Positions 1 to 12,769 of a stretch of DNA of 64,000 nt are shown here, one piece after another. Under the pieces are notes generated by a model, which saw only the letters and a program-made list of their open reading frames with translations, searched no databases and was not told the origin of the DNA. Position numbers and translations under genes: made by a program. The stretch is from the NCBI RefSeq assembly GCF_964199755.1, contig NC_133896.1:83870215-83934214 (forward strand), written 5' to 3'. This DNA comes from Larus michahellis. Its lineage: Eukaryota > Chordata > Aves > Charadriiformes > Laridae. Within the stretch, counting starts at the first letter, position 1, and the number at the start of each line of letters is the position of its first letter.

Positions 1-969
1 GAACTCTTTTAGAAGCGTTAAGCAATTTTAAGGTGATTGTACTGGCGTACTAATCTCAGGTGGCTCTTATTCTTGTCATTATTTTATTTTCCATAAAAAG
101 ATACTTTTGAGAGAAACTGGAAATGCCCCGTTTCCTCTGCCTCTGCTGTGTGGGTGAGCAACAAGGGGAACTGTGATTCACTCAGTCTTTTTTCCTTTGT
201 GTACCTTGAGCGTAGACACAATGGAGTTGCTGTGGGGTGAAGACATCAATGAACCCTGCATCACCTGCTCAATTGGACTGTGTTCCCAAGCAGCATTGGC
301 TGAAATCTGCTGGCAGGGCTGTTTCTCTCTCATCCCATCGCAGTGAAAGGCCAACAGCATCCCAGCAGATGTGCTTGTGTATGAGCAATATTAATTTAGA
401 AAGGGCCTTTTCTCTCTCGCAGCAGGGTTTGTCAATTTTGATCTTGCTTTCAGGTATCCGTTGTAGGTTGGACTGTTGGGAGGTGGGCACAATAGAGCTA
501 TCTGAATAAAGGCTGAAGAATCCACCTCTTTATTTCCTTTGGACCCCTTGATTTTCCACTTTTTTCATCTTGTTTGAATCTCATCACGTCATAGCAGTGG
601 TAGGAGGGCTAAAGTAGCCAGAACCCTGCTGGCTGGCATTGCTTTGACTGTCATGTTGTCAACATCTCCTCACATTAGAGCTAGATGTGTGGTAGGTAGA
701 ACAGAAGAAGAAACTTAGAATCTCTCGATCATCCAAGTCTGAAACTAGCTGTTTGAAATGCCCCTTGGGGCACCCTTGAACTTGATAAGGAATTTTCCCT
801 GTACAGCTTGATCACGTTTAATATCCCCTATCCCGTAACACCACTGTTATTGCCTACATCATCTTCACTGGCACCTATTCTCATGGCATCAATAGCTGGG
901 CTTAGTTTTTGATGATTATTTTAGAGCCATTTGAAAGAAAGCTGAAGTCTTCACTTCAGTGCTTAGTCA
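1..969. other. Intergenic DNA, no gene seen
   Basis: A/T-rich unique sequence. The short open frames here (up to about 90 codons) overlap on both strands and show no family motif. No RNA gene or repeat was recognised. Confidence 0.6.
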
Positions 970-2150
970 TGGAATTGCATAATAGTTGAGGTTGGAGGTC
1001 ACCTCTGGAGATGGTCTATTCTATTCCCCTGCTCAAAGCACCATCAGCTAGAGCAGGTTTCCCAGGATATTGTTCAGTCAGGGTCTGAGTATCTCTGAGG
1101 ATGAAGACTTAACAACCTATCTATCTGCTCTACCTCTTCCAGTTTTCAGTCACTCCAGCAGTTAACAAATGATTAAAAAAGAAAAAAAAATGTTTAAATG
1201 GAATTCCCTGTATTTCAGTCTATGCCCAAGACTGTCTCTTGTCCTTTCACTGGACACTAGAAGTCTCTCCCTCCATCTTTGTTAGCCCCTCTCATAAGAT
1301 ATACATATGCATCAATAAGTCTACCCCCCATCCCCAAGCCTTCTCAGGCTCTCTCAGCCTCTCCTTGTGTAACGGATGCTCCAATCTCAGAAGCATCTTG
1401 GTGGCTCTTTGTAGAATTTGCTCCAGTATGTCCATGTCTGTCTTGTACTGAGGAGGGCAGGACTGGTCACAGTACTCCAGGTGTGGCCTCACCAGTGGTG
1501 AGGGGAAGGATCACCTCCTTCGACCTGCTGGCAATGCTTTTCCTAATGCAGCCCAGGGTGCCATTGGCCACCTTTGCCACAAGGACGCACTGTTGGCTCG
1601 TGTTCAAACTTGGTGCCTACCAAGACCCCCTGGTCCTTTTCTGCAAAGCTGCCTTTCAGCTGGTGCTGGTCCATGGGGTTGTTGCTCCACAGGTGCAGGA
1701 CTTTGCACCTGCCTGTGTTGAACTTCATGAGCTTTCTGTTGGCCTGTTTCTCTAGCCTCTTCAGGTCCCTCTGAATGGTAGCAGGACTCTGCTCTATCAT
1801 CCATTCCTCACAGTTTGGTATCATACAAAGATTCAATGAGGGTGCGCTCTGCCCCACTTTCAAGGTCATTAATCACAGAATTAATTAATGACCATATTAA
1901 AACAGTATTGGAACCAGTATTGACCCCTGGGGTAAACTGCTAGTGACCGGCCTCCATCTGGACTTTGTGCCACTGATAACAACCTTCTCGGCCATTCAGT
2001 ACCCCTTGCTATCCACTTATCTAGTGTGTACTTCCTCAGCTTGTGCATGAGAGGCAGGGTCAGAAGCCTTACTTGAGTTTAAACAACATCCGCTTCTCTC
2101 CCCTCATTCACCGAGACAGTAATTTAATTGTAGAAAGCTTTAACTCGCCC
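970..2150 (-). mobile_element. CR1 LINE fragment, 3' half, minus strand
   Basis: Read on the minus strand this is the 3' half of a CR1 retrotransposon. The 3' end lies near 970-1,240, where the diverged 3' untranslated sequence occurs. Reverse-transcriptase C-terminal sequence follows: around 1,290-1,490 a frame contains RPHLEYC and QRATKML, and around 1,543-1,869 another contains KCKVLHL-like and SFAEKDQGVLV-like stretches, both standard CR1 motifs. The DNA at 1,920-2,150 still matches the region coding for the RT core. The frame is broken in several places, so this is a dead copy. Boundaries are approximate. Confidence 0.9.
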
Positions 2151-2545
2151 AGGTTTTCTGTGCCTTTTTTATATAGCACAGTCCAATATCGTAAACTTAA
2201 CGAGACCTTGAGAGATTAGCATTCAATCTGTTCAAAGCTTTTGATAGAGCAGAAGTTAAAACTGACAATAAGCTTTTTAAGAGGTGCTGCAAAGGGCTCG
2301 TTTATTGTATTTACCTCCAGGAACAGTATGTCCTAAACAACCTCACACAGGCTGTCTGTGCCTTTTCTTTATGGAACAATACTGTGAACCTAACAAAACC
2401 TTGAGACATCAGGGTTCACCCTGTTCAAATCTTTCTAAGCAGAAGTCAAAAGATTCTAGTAAGCTTATTTAAAGGAGATCCAAAGGGCTTATTTACTGTA
2501 TTTACCTTCAAGATCAATATGGTATCATCAGCCTGACTTAGATGA
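2151..2545. repeat. Diverged tandem duplication, period about 198 bp
   Basis: Two successive segments align along most of their length. Landmarks TGTGCCTTTT (2,159 and 2,357), CCTTGAGA, CTGTTCAAA, AGCAGAAGT, AAAGGGCT and TATTTACCT recur in the same order, offset by about 198 bp, with scattered substitutions and small gaps. The first copy abuts the 5' end of the preceding CR1 fragment. Confidence 0.8.
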
Positions 2546-2809
2546 GAATCCCGATATGGATCATTAACACGTAAATGTAACTCAAGCATAACATCATGGA
2601 AATGACTTGGCCCTGATATAACAATCTGTGTGTTGCCTCTACTCCCAGATTTCCCCACTGATGCCAGCACAGTGTCCCTTGCTCTGCACTTGTGCAACTG
2701 AGAGCAGAATCTTTCACAGGGTATTGTGAAATGTGCTGTTTAAAAATGTTCTTACGTGGGAGAGAGAGCGTCTGATGCTACTCTCATGTGACTATCATCT
2801 TAGCTGTAA

Positions 2810-3181
2810 CTTACAGATCTCTTGACCTACAGCATTATAAGGAAAATCCGTCTCAGTTATGATGATGGAGAGCATTCTCAATTGCTGTTTTCATCAAATC
2901 TCTTTTATTTTCAATCGGCAAAATCAGTGGAAGCGTTCTGTGAAAATACAAAACAAATAGAACATGATCTGAAGCTGCAAGATAGTTCCAAAACTGAAGT
3001 ACACAGAGCTGATAATGCGAAGGAGGAAAAGAAGATTGTACACCATTTGCTGTATCCAGACTCAGTTTTGTTCAGACACTGGGGTGAAGATTTAAGGGAA
3101 GAGGAGCAAACTGTTGCACAGAATCTATTCTTAAGCGATGGGCATAATGTATATCTCAGTGATTACCTACCTCTAGACTGA
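2810..3181 (+). other. Unassigned open frame, 123 codons, possible terminal exon
   Basis: The frame is open from just after a TAA at 2,807 to a TGA at 3,179-3,181. No ATG lies near its start, so if real it would be an exon rather than a whole gene. AG dinucleotides resembling splice acceptors lie at 2,815 and about 2,831, but the pyrimidine tract in front is weak. The translation is mixed and charged (for example LRHWGEDLREEE-like, with LSDGHNVYLSDYLPLD at the end), with no signal peptide or membrane segment and no family I recognise. It is not part of a CR1. It may be chance or an old pseudogene exon. Confidence 0.2.
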
Positions 3182-6100
3182 CCTATCAGAAACACCACCT
3201 CTCCCAGGGACAGTATAAGCCCTCTCTACATTCACAAGGAGACAAGAAATTAAGGGGAAAGGGATCTGCATTGATCTCAGTTTGTGCTTTGTTTGTTTAG
3301 GGTTTTTTTTTTCTATCATTTTCTTCCAAATCCTTCTCAGACTTGTAATACTCCAAAGACTGCGAAAAGAAGTCACGGTGTAGAGAAGACACTAAGGAAA
3401 AAGAATATAAAGTTAATATTATAATTGATGTAGGACTTCTAATGGTCTGTAAAAAGGGGAAAAACTTACCAGAAGATATTCAGAAGATATGAGACCTTCT
3501 GGTCTGTTTACATTCTATTTAAGCCCCAAGGGCAGGACATCTGAAGCCATGCTTTCTCGTGTCTCTTACGTTGTCTTATGTAAGCCTCTTATATGCTGAG
3601 ATATCCAAAGTGGTGGTTTGTAACACACACACACACACCCTTTGGAAAACCCCTAAAATATAATCAATGAATAAGTAAACGTTACATCGTAAAATTCTGT
3701 CCTTTTTAACAAAATGCTTGTTTTTCTTAGCTATGTTGCAGGCCGTAAGTGGGGAATACCTATACTGCTTATTAAAAGATGATTAGGAATCAAACAGGAG
3801 ATGTGGCTGGAACTAATTATTGGCCAGTGGGTCTGATGAAGGGTGAGGGATGATTCAGTGCTTGAGCTGAATCCCTGGCGCTCTCGTCTTTAGGATTGTA
3901 GGCATAGCCGTAATGGGCTACAGCCTTATTTTCTCTCTCTGTTTCCCTCTCAAATTATCAAAGAGTCTGAGGATTAATTGCATGGAAAATATAGCGGGGT
4001 AAACATCTAAAGGATGAAGACGTAGGTAAGCGGTCCACTTTGGAAGAGGAAACTTAAGGGATTTTTCCAGAAATTAGTTGGTTCTTGAAGCCAATAGATA
4101 ATATTTTTTTAAGCAGACCAGTGGTACTATGGGAGCTGACATGAGTAACCATTAAAAACCTCATTAGGAACAAGTAGCTGTTAAAAGAGGAAGCACGGTT
4201 TTTTTCTATATAGTATGTTAAAATACACAATTTATTGCAAAAGATAATAGTAACCTTTACAGCAATTAACTGGTGTAAACATGGAAGAATGTCATACGGC
4301 AAGCCTACGCAGTTGTACCTGTGGTCACTTCTGCTAAATCTGATGGAGCGTTTCAGAAAAGGATGTGGGGGGCAGAGTGAATTGCAAACTGTGTGCGAAT
4401 TAACAATGTCGCACTTGGGAAAAGTCTTACTGGCAGCCCTTTGGAAGGTGTAGAGCAGGTTGTGCAACGGGGTCCTCATTGTACTGCTTGGATGGAGCTG
4501 GCTACATCTAGGGCAGACCGTAATACCTTGCCCTTGACTGTGGGTGTCCTCTGAGTCTTGGATCAAGCCTTGACTCTGGCACATAATGACACTTTGCATG
4601 TGTTTCTCGGTTCATTGTGTCTGAAGTAGCGCGAGGACTGTGTAGTAGCTTCCAGAGTGAGTTTCTTAGGGCTTTCTGTGCAGCGTGTCTTGGGGTGCTC
4701 AGGAGGAGGAGGCGGAGTTGTGCGAGTGTGTGCGGGGCACTGTTGCGGAGAAGAAGGTTGAGGGAGACAGACCTTGTGCAGTGGTGAGCCAGCCATAGAC
4801 CCTCCTGAGGCTGCCCTGAGCCCCGCTCTGCTGGGGGATCATTTTGGAGAGCTATCTGGAGCAGCTGCCACAGAGGTGGCTGGAGGAAGCGTGTGATTAG
4901 TCTACGTGGTTCCAAAGAATGGATGCGGTGCCCGGCACTCTTCTCCTTAGCATCATAAAGAAATACAAATACATCTTAAAGATGTATTTACAGAGACTGC
5001 CTTTTGCAGATATTACTCATGCAGGCTCTTGGGCTAATGGAGAATAAAGCTAATGGAGAAATTCCAACAAAAATGCGTTCCATTTGTGCACAATTGCCAC
5101 TGTAGAGGTCCACCTGGAGCATGAGCCTGGCTCTGAGGGCTGCGTTATGTAGCCACACAATTCACAGTCTGAGTATTGCTTTCCTGAGTGTGTTTCTAAG
5201 AGGAGGGAATGATCAGCCTGAGAATCCCGCTATGCTCTCTTGTCTGCTCTAGGGGGAGTTGGTGCTTAGCACTATGAAGAAGACTCACCAGCTGCCTGGT
5301 GGCTGGGATGCTAATTAGCAGAACTGACAAATATCCCAAATGTATACTTAAAAAAAAAAAAATATTAAAAATCTCTTGACGGTAAGCAGGAAGTCCAGAG
5401 GTGTCCAAATAGCACAAAACAAGTTTATTTCAGTACCAGAAACAATTTATTCTAGGGTAGCATGGAGTTCTACAAGGCCTCGTTTACTCTGTAAGTATTT
5501 TTGAAATTCTTTCAAGAATTTCCTAAAGAGAGCCCTTGTCCAAGGTAATCCTTCTCCCATGTCAGTTTATAAGTATAGGTAGACCTGCCTTGTTCTTCTT
5601 CTTTGTGCATACAAAGGGGTTATCTAGTTTGCTTTTGTCTGCTGTCAAGTTTGGCCATTATCATTTCCTTCTTTAAGTGTAAAAAGCCAGATTTCAACTC
5701 ACATGTCCACTGCCTTGTAAGCTAAGCATCTCTGGCTGAGTTAACTGTATTCTTTAGTTTCAATATTTTATAAGCATTTTGGATTAAGAAACAGTAATTG
5801 TTCTTATTGTCTTAACAGAAATTTTAACTTTCCCTGATCGTTTATATACATACATAATGCAACTCAAGTGAATGATGAAACTTTGAGAATTGTGTTTTTT
5901 CCACTCTTATGCTGATTTTCACTATATGTCTTAAGCCCAACATCCCATTTCTGCCTTCTTCCATCATAGGGGTTCATTTATTGGTCCCACCCTTTCCCTC
6001 ATACAGCAGCTGTGCCATCAATGCACAGGGGAGAGTGAATGATCAACCTCAGGGGTTGCAACACCTCTCAGGGTCTCCTTCCCTTCCTTTTCCCTGCCTT

Positions 6101-7250
6101 CTTGTCTCTTCATGCAGATAGGGAAGACTCTCTAGAGCCTGTAGGAAGCAGACCCAGGTAGTAATAAACCCAGCAAGTTAAGCGTGGAACTTACAGATGG
6201 TATGATTAGCGACAGTCAAAATGCAGAAGGTGCCTAATGGAAGGGAGAATTGAGCCATCACATTAGCAATTCGGGTTACTAGCACTCCAAGACTAAACTT
6301 TTTGTAGAGGCCAGAGGCAATGACTTAAATAAAGTAGCTAACACAGTTTTAGAAACAGGTAGGAAAGTTTAGGATTGTTCATTAGAATTTCACTTTTTCA
6401 AGCTGAATAGACTCTGTTAATTTTGGTAAGGCTGAACCTATTTTGTCTTGAATAAAAGGAGATCACATTGTTATAATATCACTAGTATTTGAAAATATTA
6501 GTTTTGGTGACTTTGAGCTTGTTCAGTGGCTCTAGATGGATTTGACTGGGCACTCTGAACTTTTACCAGCTGCATGATACACTCTTAAAGATGAAACAGC
6601 TCCAGCCCAGTAAGTATGAATAGCAGTTGAGAGTGAGCCAAGATACGTGATATCCAATGTAGAGCTAGCAGAGAGAAGAAGATGTTTCATAGGTGGTGGG
6701 GTACCACCTACGAAGCACATTATGTCTAGGTAGTTGGTTTGGAAGTGTGGGTTCTTTAGCAGCCCTGAAAATCTCAGTATATCAGTTGCAGGGTGCTACT
6801 ACAGAATCTGCCCTGTGCTCATCCTGCTGTCAGATTTTCAGGCAATCCCTAAGTCACTGATTTTTCTGTCTTATGTTCCTTAGCTACGAGTGTGGTAGCA
6901 TTATTTGTTGACTGTACAAGATGAACTGTAGCCCCTCTCCATGCTTGCCCAAGAATATGGAGTCAATCTGTGTTGGACAATTGCATGTCTGAGCTGTGAG
7001 GACTCACATGGATTCAAGTTGTGCAGTTCTTTTTTTGGAGATGTTGGAGTGACATGAGATTACAGTGATCTTGGACAGGCTTTTTCAATCCTTGTCACTT
7101 GTGTTTCACACAAAAGCAAGGAAAAGCCATGAAGACAATACACACAGCTGTTATACTTGAAGTGACCCCTTACTGCTAGGCTTAGGATCCAATATATTTG
7201 CTTCTGTTCCTGAATCCTTCCTTAACTGCTCAGATTAGTTTATGTATTCC
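3182..7250. other. Intergenic DNA, no gene seen
   Basis: Mostly A/T-rich unique sequence. It contains a short (CA)n run near 3,621-3,638, an 11-bp-arm palindrome at 4,967-4,989, a 12-bp direct repeat at 5,033-5,060 and an A-run near 5,350. The block 4,500-4,930 is more GC-rich and open in two minus-strand frames, but those overlap each other and show no motif. Confidence 0.55.
4967..4989. repeat. Short near-perfect palindrome (11-bp arms)
   Basis: The arms AAATACATCTT and AAGATGTATTT are exact reverse complements separated by one base. Confidence 0.85.
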
Positions 7251-7251
7251 A

Positions 7252-7304
7252 CACAAGATGGTTGCTGGTATTGCTGGTACTATGATACCAGCAGCCATCT
7301 TGTG
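7252..7304. repeat. Inverted repeat, 20-bp arms, 13-base loop
   Basis: Left arm 7,252-7,271 and right arm 7,285-7,304 pair over 20 positions with one G-T wobble (core CAAGATGGTTGCTGGTAT against ATACCAGCAGCCATCTTG). The loop starts with a second copy of TGCTGGTA. Each arm carries an AAGATGG-type motif like the YY1 consensus. Confidence 0.85.
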
Positions 7305-7400
7305 GTGAATATATAAATCCGTTTGTTTCCTTGTTCTACAAGGATGTCAGATGTTGTTGACTGCCCCTTGGCTATTGACAGTGATCTATCAAACAATATT

Positions 7401-7413
7401 AAAAAAAAAAAAA
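7401..7413. repeat. Poly-A run
   Basis: Thirteen consecutive A. No retrogene was recognised next to it. Confidence 0.9.
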
Positions 7414-7699
7414 TCTAACAAGAGATAAGATGTAGTCATCACATTTTTCTATTTCATCTTATTTCATTGGGTTTATGTGGAAAGGTTTTGGTAGTGGGGG
7501 ATGCTGCAGGGGTGGCTTCCGTGAGAAGAGGTGAGGGGCGGCCCCAACGTTGAACACAGCCTGTTCCAGCTGACTCCGACATGCACACGGTGCTGAGCCA
7601 ACCAGCAGCGCTGGTGGTGCCTCTGCAACAACATCTTTAAAATAGGGTAAAAAAGGCTACGAGAAATATAAGAGAAACAGCCCTGCAGAGACTGAGTCC

Positions 7700-8130
7700 A
7701 GTGAAGAAGGAGGGGCAGGAGGTGCTCCTGGCACTGGAGTAGAGATTCCCCTGCAGCTTGTGGAGAAGAACATAGTGAAGCAGGTTGCCCCCCTGCAGCA
7801 TGTGGAGGACTATGCAGGCCAGATATCCACACAGCAGCCCGTGGAGGACCCCACACCAGAGCAGGTGGATGTGTCGTGAAGAAAGATGCAACCTGTGGAG
7901 AGCCCACAATGGAGCAGATTCCTGATGGGAGCTGCAGCCTGTGTGGGACTCATGCTGGAGTAGTCTTCTCCTGAAGAACTGTACCCTGTGGAAAAAGAGC
8001 CATTCTGGAGCAGTTCTTGAAGAACTGCAGCCCATGGGAAGGTCCCATCTTGGAACCTTCTCCCCTCTCAGGCAGTTCAAAACTTATTAGCTTTATGTAA
8101 TTAATAAATAGTTAATTTTACATGTAATGT
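7700..8130 (+). repeat. Degenerate 45-50 bp repeat array (avian interspersed repeat)
   Basis: A unit of roughly 45-50 bp recurs about seven times in degraded form. Each unit has a CTGCAGCC/TGTGGA block, then CCCACACTGGAGCAG-like text, then a less conserved link. It ends in an A/T-rich stretch (8,085-8,130). Units of this type are familiar to me from bird genomes as part of a dispersed repeat, perhaps retrovirus-derived, but I cannot name the family securely. The divergence points to an old copy. Confidence 0.55.
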
Positions 8131-8608
8131 ATGGGCTTGCTTACTGTATCCCTCTCTCAGGGAAAAACTAAGCAGGAGACAAATCTTGTGACAGAGCGGT
8201 AGAAAATACAGGAGTTGAATTTGTGAAAGACAAAGATTTCAGCGGTGCGTGCCAAACGACATGGACCTACATGGGCTGCAGAACTTCTACTAACATCAGC
8301 TTTCCTTTGTCTTTAGTCTGATCTGTAACCACAAAACTTAGAAAGGTTTGTTTCTGGAAGATTTCGACCCCTCTTAAAAGTAAACCTTCAGTTCCTTTTG
8401 TGCATCAAGCTCTGTCAGTGAAGAAAAATGGCTGCCTGAAGGAGCTGGTTAAGATCCTCCTTGTTCTGGAGCCCAACCTTGTATGAAAATCCTCATTTTC
8501 AGTGTGATGTGTTGACTTAATCACACCCTACCCCATTGACAATAGTTGGTACCAAAATATTGAATTAGAGATAAAAGATTAATATTCTCTAACCTGTTAT
8601 TAGCTCTC

Positions 8609-8625
8609 TTTTTTTTTTTTTTTTT
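8609..8625. repeat. Poly-T run
   Basis: Seventeen consecutive T. It could be the tail of a minus-strand retrocopy, but no source gene was recognised beside it. Confidence 0.9.
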
Positions 8626-11230
8626 AGACAGGATGCAGTATTAAAATTTACTAAAATGGTTTTTTTGACCTGTAAAAAACCAACACCAACACACCACAAA
8701 ACCCAGACTCTACTCCCCTTCTCCCTCAACTCCAACAAACAGACACAAAATAAACCTCTAAATATATTTCAATATGCCTTGGAGAGATCCATAAACTGTC
8801 ATGCTGTCATAAGGAAAATGCAATACTTTTCTTTCAGGTCTATACCTACTAGTGTTTCTCAGGCATGTTTGTAGAGGCCAAAAGAATTGCTTTCTGACTG
8901 AGCACTAAATTCATAGGCCCTCAGCTTCTCCCATAATTCCTTTCCTCTTGTAGGGATCAGCCAAAATCAACAGGAGCACTAAAAGATGCCTCAAAATCAC
9001 AGCAGATGATCCAGTTTCATACACTTGTAATGCTGACCGGCACAGGACAAAGGTGGAATACCCAACGCACTTAACTGCGTGGGACTGGGGAAAGACAAAA
9101 GACCTGAAACAGAAGACACTGCACTCAAAGCATTGACTAGAGGACGTTTTTCCTTGAAAATGGCTATGTTCATAATGCAGCACTGAATGCAATGTTTTCA
9201 AGAGGTTTTCCTACATGGGATGTTGCAACGTGGGAGTTATTGCAGGAGCTATGAGCTACTCAAGTTGCCTAAAAAGGTGCAGGTTCATCTCCTCACATTC
9301 TTGGAGCATCACCCCACTGAGTTTCCTCCATTACAAGAGGGATTGTCTTTGGTCTCTTTTATTATCACTGGAGAGGCGCAGTTACATTTAAGAGTGTTTT
9401 GACACACCTGAGTTTCTTATGTTGTCCTTTGGAAGTGCTTTTCTCTGCTCGTTAATGAAAGACAGGTGTACAGTCTCTAACTTTCTAACTTTGGCATTTT
9501 TCGATATGAAAATCCAGAAGAAATGAAAGTGGATCTGACTTTCTCTTGTACCCAGAGTTTATCTCAGGCTGAATGGAACCATTTTTCTTGTCTTTTGTCA
9601 CATAAATAATGCAAAACTTCTTGTCAAGATGTGCTCAGGCTAATGGGCGAAATGAAATACATCCGTGTTCACCTGTCCCTACAAATTGCCTAGACACGGT
9701 TCAGTTTTTCAGTGAAGCTTATTCGATTCAGTAGTGTGCCATACTAAGGCTGGTTTATGTTTACCTACGTGAGGTTGGTTTGTGCTAGCCAGCTGGCAGC
9801 ATGGATAAAGTCCCCTTGGAAACAGGGAGATTCGACTCCGTGGATTCCACAAACCAACGCAAGGCCAGTGCAATAGCATATGTCTGTTGAAGAAACTGGG
9901 CAAAACATGGCATGAGTTGCTGCTGGGAGACAACTGCCAGGCAGACATGATATGAGTTATTGTAGAAATAGGGTTAGGTGGAACTGGCTGTCCTGCTTCT
10001 TAGAGTAAGCACTCCTAGGACCTATACTTTTTTGTTAAAGGGAACTCCTGTGAAATAAACTCATTAAAACTAGATAGAGTTTTAGCCTGAAGATATTTTG
10101 TTATCAAAAGGGTGCCAAGCATTTTATCTGAGTGGAAAGTGTATTCAGGGTTTGCTTCAATATTGGTTTGAATATAATCCAATATGATTGTTGTTTTTCC
10201 TTTCTAATTTCTCTGTAAACTTGACGTGATTGATCTGGCCCTGATATTCGGGATTGGAATTGGACAGGCTCTTAGGCTCTTCTTATAGGACAGTCTTTGG
10301 TTCTTAGCGTCTGTATTTTTCTGTTCTGCAAACTGATTCCTAAAAATGCCATATTTGAACCAGATTGAGTTTAAACTAGCAAAATCAAACTTTTTCTTTC
10401 CCATGGCCTGGATCAAAGCCAAAAACACCAAAGAAAGAGGAATACGTGCTCTGGTGGTTTTGTGCATCTTCAACAGTGTCTCTTACCAAAGTCAAAGGAT
10501 TCATATCTTGGCAAGCACAATGAAGAGTGGGAACTTTGCCAGCAGAACTAAAATGATGAACTGGCCTACTGGTGATGATGAATAAAAAGTGTTCACGTAA
10601 TCATTTTTCCATCTTAATGTGCCACTTCAATAGAATCAAAATGTAGTGGACATTTGGACAATTTTGTTTTGAACTTAAGAGCTGGGGGGAAACATTAAAA
10701 TGTTCCAGAAAGTCTAGATTTTCTGGTTCTTAATGTACAGCCTCTGGTTATACCCAGGAGTCAACACTGGGAAAAAAATGCTTCAAATATTTTGATTTAT
10801 CTTAAGTATAAGTTGTTTTGATTTCCTGAAGCCTCTCCACAAATGTTGCTTTTTGGCTAATTTTGTAATGAGAAAAGATAGTAACCATAAGAGAAGAACT
10901 CAATTTTCAGACTAGTGCTTTCTGGTGATGCTTGTTGTGATATAAATAGCAACTCCATGTTTTTTGGTGCTACAGGAGCAATACATTGCTCTCACTAGTG
11001 ATACTTTTGAACTTGGAAATTCACTGCATGATGAAGCAACTGGTGCATGGTTCCTCAGCAAGTCTGCAGGACAGATAAGGACTTTACTGACATGGTGTAT
11101 GACAAGAAGGCAGCTACGACTGCGGAACAGTATAAAGAGTGGGATCTCTTCTTGACCTGAAAACCAATCATTAGCCAAACTTTCAGAAACGCAGAAAATC
11201 ACCTCAGCTTCTGCAAAATGACGCGGGAGT

Positions 11231-11276
11231 AGTGTTGTTTACTGAAAAAACGCAGTGTTGTTTACTGAAAAAAGGT
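11231..11276. repeat. 23-bp direct tandem repeat, two copies
   Basis: AGTGTTGTTTACTGAAAAAA is repeated exactly at 11,231 and 11,254; only the last bases of each 23-bp unit differ. Confidence 0.95.
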
Positions 11277-12769
11277 AATAAATAATAACATAATAGGCAG
11301 GAGATTTTAATGGGTGTGCGTTTGCAAAGAATGGGACAGCTTAATTCAGAGCAAATATAAACAAAACGATCGAGGCACATACCACTGTGCAGGCAGGCCC
11401 TACTGGCCGCTGCAGAACAGTAAAGCTTTCCTCCTGGGTTTTGTGCTCAAGAAAGCTTGGCTTTACTGCACGTGCAACAGGAATCCACCTTGGGAGGAAG
11501 AATTAGAAGAAGGGAAAAAAAGGTTTTTTTCTGTACTGTCTGGTGAAACGGAGAGAAGAGCCAGTCTGGAGACAGGAACTATTTAAAGGACTATTAATTG
11601 TCAACCTCTTTAAGGGGAAACTAAATCAGAGAACAGACAGAATCATTTAATCTGTCGCTGGGGGATTTGTTTAGTCCTGGCTAAGCCCCGTGTGGTGGAA
11701 CTGTGATAATCAATAATAAGATAATAATAACTCCCACCATTTTCATTCACATTTTTTGCCTGACTTTTCCCCATCTAAATTTATTTCTTCATTTCCCCCC
11801 CTCCCCTTGTGAAATTAGCCCTTTTGAAGCATTAATTGTATGTGTTATCAGTGGGGTATAGCGCTCTGCTTGCATTGAGAGCAATTGAGTCAGATCAAGT
11901 GAGCAACCTTTAACCAAATTATTATTTAAAGTTTACCTATCTTATGTCAAAAGCAAGAGTAGATTGTTAGGTACAGAAAAGTTTGACAGAAAAATTATAA
12001 TTTTCAGAAAGTTAAATGATTTTCTACGGGTTTCACCTGTTTGCTCCTATGCCCATCCCTGTCACAGCACAATTTTTCCAGTCCCACACAAGACTCACTT
12101 TGTTCTCTGGTTTTATTTAATATTCCTGGGGATTATTCACCCTATTTAAACTGCTATATACCTATTTTCCTGCACGCATCTTCCAGCACAGTGTGGTTTT
12201 CTCTTTTTTTTTTTTCTGCTACATACCCTAAGAACGCATGTTTTTTGAAATCTTCGTCAGACCAAGAGCCTTTCTACCTTCTGCTGAGAGATCCAGGTGA
12301 GGTGAGGACATCCACCAGTTTGACAATTAATTGCTGGCAGCGAGAGGACCAAAGGGTAGAGCTGCTCACAGTCATCCACCCAGACACCCTTAGTAAACCA
12401 CGCAAGCCTGAAGACTGACAATGAAATAGAGGGTCCATTGGCCACACAGGGTAGACCAGGGTCATGTCCTGTCCCTTCTGCCTGGAAAGCGTGGCGCTGG
12501 GGCTTTGCATAAAGCTTCATGCTTGAAACCAGGCACTAACCGCCCTTCAGTATTCAGCTCAACTCCCCGTGGCAAATGGGATTTCAGCAGTTGTTTTATG
12601 CTTTCACAACTTCGGTAAATCCTGTCTACTCAGATATGGTCGTTATCATAGTCCTGTTTGTAATTGCAGATTAGTTTTCAGGCTGCTTTTTCTGATTTTT
12701 GGGAGATTCGCTGTTACTTCAGAGCATGTTTTTCCATCTGTTCCCTGTGAAGTTGCTTGCAGTCCCTAG

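Noticed and set aside
2446..2697. Minus-strand frame with a splice-donor-like AAGGTAAAT at its end
   Set aside because: The donor-like text lies inside the 198-bp tandem duplication and no homologue or matching acceptor was recognised.
4054..4915. Minus-strand frames of 135-181 codons
   Set aside because: Overlapping alternative frames with no motif and no start context or neighbours.
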